Assembly (NCBI GenBank): GCA_032622095.1
Contig: CP136062.1
Coordinates: 196,859,887 to 196,923,886, forward strand
Reading direction: 5' to 3'
DNA: 64,000 bases
Origin: Siphonodentalium dalli
Lineage: Eukaryota; Mollusca; Scaphopoda; Gadilida; Siphonodentaliidae
Shown: piece after piece, positions 57,861 through 64,000 of the stretch
How the letters are laid out: each line of letters begins with the position of its first letter
Numbering within the stretch: position 1 is the stretch's first letter
Notes under the pieces: model-generated
Seen by the model: the letters and a program-made list of their open reading frames with translations, nothing else
Database searches by the model: none
What the model was told of the DNA's origin: nothing
Made by a program: the position numbers and the translations under genes

Positions 57861-58088
57861 ATGGCTTCTGATATTCCGGTAGGTGTTATGTTATTTGAAG
57901 ATATACATGAAGCTTCTCAAAGTAATGAATATTGTGCATATATGGGCCTTGATGTTCTTGAATTTACAATGTGTGGAAATTTTTGTATTGCTTTCTTTTA
58001 TCTTGAAGAATTAAATGAAGTAATCAGTCATTGTGATCTCAGTAGTTACAATCACATCATTTTTCAAGCCTCAGAAATTGGATGTTAG
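57861..58088 (+). CDS. Small ORF upstream of gag, function unknown
   Basis: 75 codons from ATG at 57861 (an in-frame ATG also lies at 57843). It opens MASDIPVGVMLFEDIHEASQ and ends SEIGC. No known domain recognised; acidic, cysteine-containing, and predicted soluble. The same frame restarts unchanged at 63841 in the second internal copy as far as the window reaches. It ends 58 bases before the gag ATG, so it could be a leader-encoded protein or a long upstream ORF that tunes gag translation. Confidence 0.5.
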   Translation: MASDIPVGVMLFEDIHEASQSNEYCAYMGLDVLEFTMCGNFCIAFFYLEELNEVISHCDLSSYNHIIFQASEIGC

Positions 58089-58146
58089 GTAAACATCCAA
58101 CTTCACTCAGATAATTTTGTTTGTTGACAGTTGATAATTATTAAGT

Positions 58147-60744
58147 ATGTCAGATAGCAATAGTAGCAATTCCTCCCATCTAATTCCTGTAACGGAGCAC
58201 TTGTCTAGCCTTCGTGCCAAAGTTGCACAAATGAAGGATGGAAATGATAGACAATTAGATTTGTTGAGGGAAACAATACGAAGACACAAAGAGTCATGTC
58301 TTAGTGCCAATGACAGTGAAGTGGTCTTTGAACCCCGTGGATTTGAGCATCAAGCTCACCACAGAAACGACTCTCAAGTAGAGCATGTGTATGACGATAT
58401 AACTCTTCCGCTAAGACCACATTCTGTTGCTTTTGGTGATCAGTTAAAACTCAACCAAAATGACATGCAACATGAAAATACAACTGTACCAATGACAAAA
58501 TACTCAGAAGAGTATTATGACCCAATGAATCGTCCCCAAGAGACAAAGCCCGAACAAAGACTGAGAAAATACTCAGAAGAGTATTATGACCCGATGAATT
58601 GTCCTCAAGAGACAAAACCCGAACAAATACTGAGAAAATACTCAGAAGAGTATCATGTCCCATTGCATCGAGAGACAACACCCACACAAAGTGATTGTGA
58701 GTCAAGGACTCAAACACAAAGTAATTTCCCAATAAAGTCCACATTGGTGGACTTCGCAAGTCATTCCAGGCTTCATGATAAACTGGATATGTTCAATGGT
58801 TGTAGTGATGCAACCATGTCTCTCAGAGAGCGTGAGCTGTCCCAACAAATTGAAAATCTTGAAAAAGAGTTAAATTCAATAAAAGCAAATTATAAGTCTA
58901 GACAGCCCAGTGATCATATACGATTCAAGGATGAGAAACCCAAGGGGCCCCCTCGATATCCACCCACCGAAGCACGACGTGCCGATTATGTGGCTAGACC
59001 ACATACTGACAAATCTGATCTTTCATTCTCCCAGAAATTTCCCATAAGGTCAGAAACTCCAACTAAAAATCCTGTGTTTGGAATTAAAAGTAAGACTCCA
59101 ACACCCTATCCACTGTATCCAGGTCATAGAATGGATGCACAAGGCGACTTGTTTCGGATGAATGGTCCATCCCAGGTATCTAATGTGAAAAATCCAGCCA
59201 ACCAACCAATCAATCTCATTCAGAGATTTCCCACACATAATAACCAAAATGATAATTTAAATTATGAGTCAAATTTTCGCAGCAGTAATGAAAACCCACA
59301 TGGTGAGAACCGACCACTATATAACTACCCACCGATATCACAACCCCCAATGCAATATTCAATAAGTGGGATGAATCAAACCCGCCCAACAGTCATGCCA
59401 TCTACATATGATGGTACCATCTCATGGATGGACTACAGTGCACACTTTGACGCTTGTTCAAGATTGAACAGTTGGTCCATTGAAGAAAAAGGTCTTTATC
59501 TCGCTGTCTCGCTAAGAGGCCAGGCACAAGGTGTTCTGGGAGACATGCCCATAGGTATGGAGCGAGACTTTCAAACACTTGTAAGTGCAATCGAAGACAG
59601 ATTTGCAGCTACAAATCAAACAGAACTCTTCAGAGTTCAATTACGAGAACGTCGCCAGAGAGCTGGAGACACACTCCCAGAGTTGGGACAGTCTATAAGA
59701 AGACTCGCCAACCTTGCCTATAAGTCGGCCCCACTTGAAGTGAGGGACACCCTTGCCAAGGAGCAATTTATTGATGCCTTGTACGACTCAGAGATTCGTC
59801 TCAGAGTCAAACAAAGCAGGCCCCGATGTTTGAATGATGCCATTAGGCATGCAGTAGAACTGGAGACATTTGTCAAATCAGAAAAGAAACATCAATTTGC
59901 AAGACAAATTGACTTAGATACAGCTGCATTATATTCAGTAACAGAGGAATCTAACACGAATGCGATCTTAGAAAAGATACAAAAATCTATAAAAGATTTA
60001 CAAAGAGATGTGGATCATAAAATTGAGAAGTCTATAAAATCTATTGCTCTTCTACGAGCAGAAATAAGTGAAAGGCCACATGGGCAATCACCCAGTCAAA
60101 ACCCTCAAATATATCACAGGCCTAATGACACAGCAAGGCTGTGCTACACGTGTCAGTCCCCTAACCACTTGAACAGAAATTGCCCAAACAGAAAATTTGA
60201 CCCCAGGATTGATAGAAAATTTGAACCCCAGAATAATAATGGAAAATTTGACCACCAGAATGACAAAAGGTTTGACCCACAAAATGGTAGAAAATATGAC
60301 CTTCCAAATATCCATAGGGATGTGACAGTAGTTGGTCAAAGGGAATCAGGATTATTTGTCAACTGCAAAGTCATGGGCAAGCCTGCACAATTTCTAGTGG
60401 ACACTGGAGCTAGTGTTTCACTTATATCAACTGAGCTGTACAACAGTATCAGTGATAGACCTCAGCCCGGCAAAACTCAAACCCCAGATTTGTACTCTGC
60501 CTCAGGAAATCTCATTCCAACTCAAGGCACAGCCCTTTTCCCCATTGAGATAGGTGGAAAATTCATCCACCAAAGTATGGTAATATCAGAACTTAATGTT
60601 GCTGGTATTCTTGGAGTTGACATGATGATCAAACATGAGTGCATAGTAGATGTACCTGGAAGAACATTTATCATGAATGGCCATGATGTTGAAATGCTCT
60701 GGAGGTCCAACAAAGGAAGCTATAGAGTAGCATTATCTCACTAA
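58147..60744 (+). CDS. LTR retrotransposon Gag-protease polyprotein
   Basis: 865 codons in one frame. Gag would package element RNA and the protease would cleave the polyprotein. Order of parts: three 23-residue repeats near residues 118-180 (KYSEEYYDPM...), a coiled coil-like ELSQQIENLEKELNSIKANY near 229-248, a proline-rich linker, a capsid-like retrotrans_gag domain near 415-580 (MPSTYDGTISWMDYSAHFDA onward), one CCHC zinc knuckle CYTCQSPNHLNRNC near 660, KFDPQN-type repeats, then an aspartic protease with FLVDTGASVSLIS near 750 and GILGVDMM near 820. It ends after the protease with a stop; no reverse transcriptase follows in any frame. The ATG chosen is the first in frame. No frameshift or nonsense is present, so the protein could be made in trans-dependent copies. 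Confidence 0.92.
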   Translation: MSDSNSSNSSHLIPVTEHLSSLRAKVAQMKDGNDRQLDLLRETIRRHKESCLSANDSEVVFEPRGFEHQAHHRNDSQVEHVYDDITLPLRPHSVAFGDQLKLNQNDMQHENTTVPMTKYSEEYYDPMNRPQETKPEQRLRKYSEEYYDPMNCPQETKPEQILRKYSEEYHVPLHRETTPTQSDCESRTQTQSNFPIKSTLVDFASHSRLHDKLDMFNGCSDATMSLRERELSQQIENLEKELNSIKANYKSRQPSDHIRFKDEKPKGPPRYPPTEARRADYVARPHTDKSDLSFSQKFPIRSETPTKNPVFGIKSKTPTPYPLYPGHRMDAQGDLFRMNGPSQVSNVKNPANQPINLIQRFPTHNNQNDNLNYESNFRSSNENPHGENRPLYNYPPISQPPMQYSISGMNQTRPTVMPSTYDGTISWMDYSAHFDACSRLNSWSIEEKGLYLAVSLRGQAQGVLGDMPIGMERDFQTLVSAIEDRFAATNQTELFRVQLRERRQRAGDTLPELGQSIRRLANLAYKSAPLEVRDTLAKEQFIDALYDSEIRLRVKQSRPRCLNDAIRHAVELETFVKSEKKHQFARQIDLDTAALYSVTEESNTNAILEKIQKSIKDLQRDVDHKIEKSIKSIALLRAEISERPHGQSPSQNPQIYHRPNDTARLCYTCQSPNHLNRNCPNRKFDPRIDRKFEPQNNNGKFDHQNDKRFDPQNGRKYDLPNIHRDVTVVGQRESGLFVNCKVMGKPAQFLVDTGASVSLISTELYNSISDRPQPGKTQTPDLYSASGNLIPTQGTALFPIEIGGKFIHQSMVISELNVAGILGVDMMIKHECIVDVPGRTFIMNGHDVEMLWRSNKGSYRVALSH

Positions 60745-61440
60745 AGTGTAAATACTGATTAAATCTTTGTATGTATATAATTGTTGTGTTCTTTATATAT
60801 ATGGTGTAAAGGGAAGTGGTGACTATCTGGGGGAGCATCGAGTCCCAGATGGTCAGAGCTTAAATGCAAACACAACCCCTTGGTGCTATTTGCAGGAATA
60901 GCACCATGACTAGATGTCGAGGGATGGGCGTGCCCTCGTAAAATGGCTGTGCCGTGTTCAGGAAAGTAACCCCCTGAGCACGTTAAAAATCCACTGCGAT
61001 GTTTCGTGGTAAGAGTAGGCCGGCTTGCTGGCCCGTTCAGTGATAAAAAACCTGCACAAATCTGAACCCGATCCAAATATTCTTTGGCTTACACCTAGTT
61101 GAAATCTGTTTAAAAAAACCACGAATTGATCGAAGTTGAAGATGTTGAAATTGTTGCAACCAATCAGACTTCCTTGAATAACTTGTTTATATTTTTGCAT
61201 TTATTCATCAAATTTTCTTTAAAAATAGTTAAAAGTCATTGAATCTAACACGAATGCCTTACCACCGTGGTCTATGCAAAAAGACTATCACAGTTTCATT
61301 GACTGAATCAATAAAATCAATTTGCCAAAGTACCGGTACTGCCCAATTACTGGACTTCAACAATAGGTGCAGTCCTCACATGAACTCTCTCTAGTTTTCC
61401 CATATAAGGCATCCAGCTCAAACTTTCGCCTTGTACTATC
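60745..61440. other. Noncoding stretch after gag-pro
   Basis: Where pol would be expected there is no open frame with RT or integrase motifs on the plus strand. A minus-strand frame at 60759-61076 looks fortuitous. Likely replaced or rearranged sequence within the element. Confidence 0.6.
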
Positions 61441-61626
61441 ATGCCATTCTTTTCTGTTGATGACGCCTTCATGAATAAAGTTGAAAGCGAGACTGAACGT
61501 CATCTTGATTTATCAAGTGACAAATTATCTTTCTCAGAGCTTATCACCATGATCTTTTCAAATGGCATTTCTATATCATTCTCCCCGGAAGATCACTACT
61601 ATTTTAAATTTGGACTTGGACATTAA
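61441..61626 (+). CDS. Short ORF at the start of the 160-bp array, unknown
   Basis: 61 codons, opening MPFFSVDDAFMNKVESETER and running into the first tandem repeat unit, where it stops. No family recognised. It could be a fragment of a captured or degraded gene from which the tandem repeat arose; evidence for expression is nil. Confidence 0.3.
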   Translation: MPFFSVDDAFMNKVESETERHLDLSSDKLSFSELITMIFSNGISISFSPEDHYYFKFGLGH

Positions 61627-62185
61627 GCCGCGAGAATCCAGGCATTGTATCAGTGTCATGCGACCTTAGGCAGACCTCCTTCCAAAAGCCAGATAGTAAC
61701 ATTTTCCCAAGCTCTTTTCAAATGGCATTTCTATATCATTCTCCCCGGAAGATCACTACTATTTTAAATTTGGACTTGGACATTAAGCCGCGAGAATCCA
61801 GGCATTGTATCAGTGTCATGCGACCTTAGGCAGACCTCCTTCCAAAAGCCAGATAGTAACATTTTCCCAAGCTCTTTTCAAATGGCATTTCTATATCATT
61901 CTCCCCGGAAGATCACTACTATTTTAAATTTGGACTTGGACATTAAGCCGCGAGAATCCAGGCATTGTATCAGTGTCATGCGACCTTAGGCAGACCTCCT
62001 TCCAAAAGCCAGATAGTAACATTTTCCCAAGCTCTTTTCAAATGGCATTTCTATATCATTCTCCCAGGAAGATTACTACTATTTTAAATTTGGACTTGGA
62101 CATTAAGCCGCGAGAATCCATGCATTGTATCAGTGTCATGCGACCTTAGGCAGACCTCCTTCCAAAAGTCAGATAGTACCATCTG
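61549..62185 (+). repeat. 160-bp tandem repeat, 4 copies, inside the LTR element
   Basis: Units begin at the aatggcatttctatatcatt marker (61561, 61721, 61881, 62041), period exactly 160 bp. The first three units are almost identical; the fourth has scattered changes (tcccagg, gattact, tccatgc). Confidence 0.95.
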
Positions 62186-62277
62186 TCCAAGCTATCTGTC
62201 AACAGATTAATATCCTCAGTTTGCAATAAAAAAATTTCCGCATGCAGGGACGCATGCATTTTCGAAGGCGTGGGTGG

Positions 62278-63719
62278 TGTGACGAGCACAGGATTCACAT
62301 ACGATCCGGCAACAAGTTGCACACAAGCTGCAAGTCCCGACTAAAAGTCACTTCCTGTTTACGTGTCAGACAAAATCATCTTGACAAGAATGTATTATGC
62401 GGAGCACAGATCCATCACACAAATATCGTTCCAATAAGCTATACATATTATATTAACCCAAATTATATTCTCCCACATTCAGATCATATCAGGGCACATA
62501 TAGAAGCATTTATTTGGAAGTTTTGAGGTCGCACATTTATGTATTTAACATTGAAGCGAGTGCGTCTCCGGCAGTGTCGGAAGCTTTTTGGCCTGCGACC
62601 CCGGTTATCACAAATAGCGAATTTTCACATAAAAATGGTAACTTCCCATGACATATGGTTGTTATGCCTATAACAATCATATATCAATGCACCCCTCCAC
62701 AATTATCCAAACCCTGGAAAAGTTCGGGAAAGTCAAATATATTCAATTATAAAACACCCCAAATTTCGACGCACATAAAAGAAATCAACCCGGTGCTTCC
62801 CGATTTCCATAAATAGTAAGAAAACAACAAAGTCCCATTTGTTGAAATTATAAGGCAATTGTCGGGTATACATCACTATATTACCCCGAACAAATGCCAA
62901 CCCAAGGAAAAGTCAAATAAGTGAGTTTTGATCCAAAAATATGACGGCATCTTTTTGCATTACGAATACACGGCCGCCATTAAAATTAGACTGCAAGCTA
63001 AAAGGGAAATCCCCTATCGCAAATATAGAAGCAGATCGGTGCTCGCCAGCTAGCCTGTGATTGGCTGGGTTTCAATGATTCTGATTGGTTGCAACTTTGT
63101 GCCACCAGGTGCCCGGAGATGGGTATAAAAGGAGGTCTCAGACCTGGAGAACCTCAGTTGGGTCACTGCTCAATTCAATGTAAGCTAGCTCGAAGCCTAA
63201 GAGCTCGAAGCAAAAGCTCGAATCTTTAAGATCGAAGCATAAAAGCTTAATTAATTAAGGTGTTACCCTAAGTGGTAAACCTTGGAAGTGTATAGAGACT
63301 AAGTGGGCAGTTTTACGAGGTTAAAACTGCCAAAGTCCTGCCACGGGCAGAATTTGAACAGACAGTTAGCTGGAAACTGTCGGTCTCTATTGTGTTTACA
63401 GATTGGCAAGGCCAAGTCTGTGTAGTGTATAGAGACTAAGTGTGCAGTTTTACGAGGTTAAAACTGACAAAGTCCTGCCACGGGCAGAACTTAGACAGTT
63501 AGCTGGAAACTGTCAGTCTCTATTGTTAGGGGTATAGTGTAGTGTTTCCCTTGAGCACTTAGAAAAATAAGGGTGGTGGCAGCAATTTAAGTAGAATCAA
63601 CCCAGACATTAAAATCCCCTTGGGCGTCTGGGCGACCCACGAGTCGGAATCATATTCCTTTTTATGGCATGCAGTCGTTAGACCGCTCGGTTAGTTTATA
63701 CCCCCGGTTGCATGTTACA
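62278..63719 (+). repeat. LTR copy 2, uninterrupted
   Basis: 1,442 bp, TGTGACGAGCACAGG to gcatgttaca, with TATAAAAG at 63124 and inverted CCAAT boxes at 63060 and 63084. It holds both members of the internal duplication (63289-63390 and 63429-63525). It is followed by the same PBS-like motif and internal sequence as LTR 1, so it is shared between two tandem units rather than being only a 3' end. Confidence 0.93.
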
Positions 63720-64000
63720 TAAAGTGGTGGCAGCGGTGGGATTGATTGATTCTAAAAATAACTTGTTAGAATAGATTAAGATTGATTTTTTTTTATTGTA
63801 ATTAAATATTAAATGTTGGTTCTTGAAATTTAACTTTGAAATGGCTTCTGATATTCCGGTAGGTGTTATGTTATTTGAAGATATACATGAAGCTTCTCAA
63901 AGTAATGAATATTGTGCATATATGGGCCTTGATGTTCTTGAATTTACAATGTGTGGAAATTTTTGTATTGCTTTCTTTTATCTTGAAGAATTAAATGAAG
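63720..64000 (+). mobile_element. Second internal region of the tandem gag-pro element (cut by window end)
   Basis: Matches 57740-58020 with no difference noticed, including the PBS-like tggtggcagcggtgggat and the start of the small ORF (ATG at 63841, open to the window end). Whether gag-pro or a full pol follows cannot be seen. Confidence 0.9.

Larger units (their letters stand above)
57740..62277 (+). mobile_element. Internal region of a Gypsy-like gag-pro element lacking RT and integrase
   Basis: Five bases after LTR 1 comes tggtggcagcggtgggat (57745), a primer-binding-site-like motif (tRNA 3' CCA complement, probably tRNA-Leu class; inferred). Then a small ORF, gag-protease, a noncoding stretch, a 160-bp tandem array and a purine-rich gaaggcgtgggtgg just before LTR 2. 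At 4.5 kb it is too short for a full pol, and no RT, RNase H or integrase motif is seen. Confidence 0.85.

Noticed and set aside
61225-61245. gaatctaacacgaatgc shared by gag (59947) and the 3' noncoding stretch
   Set aside because: A 17-base match is short, with no homology around it; too weak to claim a gag duplication.

Overview
The window is eukaryotic genomic DNA: AT-rich, with short exons split by long introns with GT-AG borders, and packed with transposable elements. Element content (TTAA-bounded foldback MITEs, hAT MITEs with 8-bp duplications, small Helitrons, CR1/Jockey-type LINEs, a MULE, a Gypsy-like gag-pro element) and the exon sequences fit an invertebrate. A mollusc is the best guess, but it is only an inference.

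Right-to-left over 27.7-2.6 kb (minus strand) lies the one host gene I can support: the 5' part of PDCD11/RRP5, the S1-repeat ribosome-biogenesis factor. Seventeen coding exons could be read with consistent phases (2,099 nt, about 699 codons), covering the basic N-terminus and about seven S1 repeats. The remaining S1 repeats and the C-terminal HAT/TPR domain would lie beyond the left edge. One intron appears to use a GC-AG border. The introns hold nested MITEs, four tandem arrays (56-, 68-, 32- and 28-bp units; the last is a 2.4-kb satellite), a Helitron and foldbacks.

From 28 to 42 kb there is no gene I can support. The region holds a fourth copy of the main TTAA MITE, dispersed repeats, a 1.5-kb hAT element with a perfect 8-bp target duplication, a 3.2-kb element with arms of about 0.5 kb in inverted orientation, and a tRNA-like SINE. 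From 42.9 to 46.3 kb there are LINE remains: one nearly intact reverse-transcriptase reading frame broken by a single TGA, and two decayed 3' fragments. From 48.8 to 50.1 kb two Helitrons sit head to tail, built of 122-bp and 130-bp tandem units.

From 50.6 to 53.8 kb is a decayed MULE transposon. An LTR retrotransposon array interrupts it. The array runs LTR (53.8-57.7 kb, carrying two later insertions), then an internal region with a small upstream ORF and a gag-protease ORF but no reverse transcriptase or integrase, then a second LTR (62.3-63.7 kb), then the start of a second internal region that runs off the right edge. This tandem LTR-internal-LTR-internal arrangement of a gag-pro-only element, together with the module-sharing TTAA MITEs and the satellite, is the most interesting content. 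I found no clearly new host gene system.
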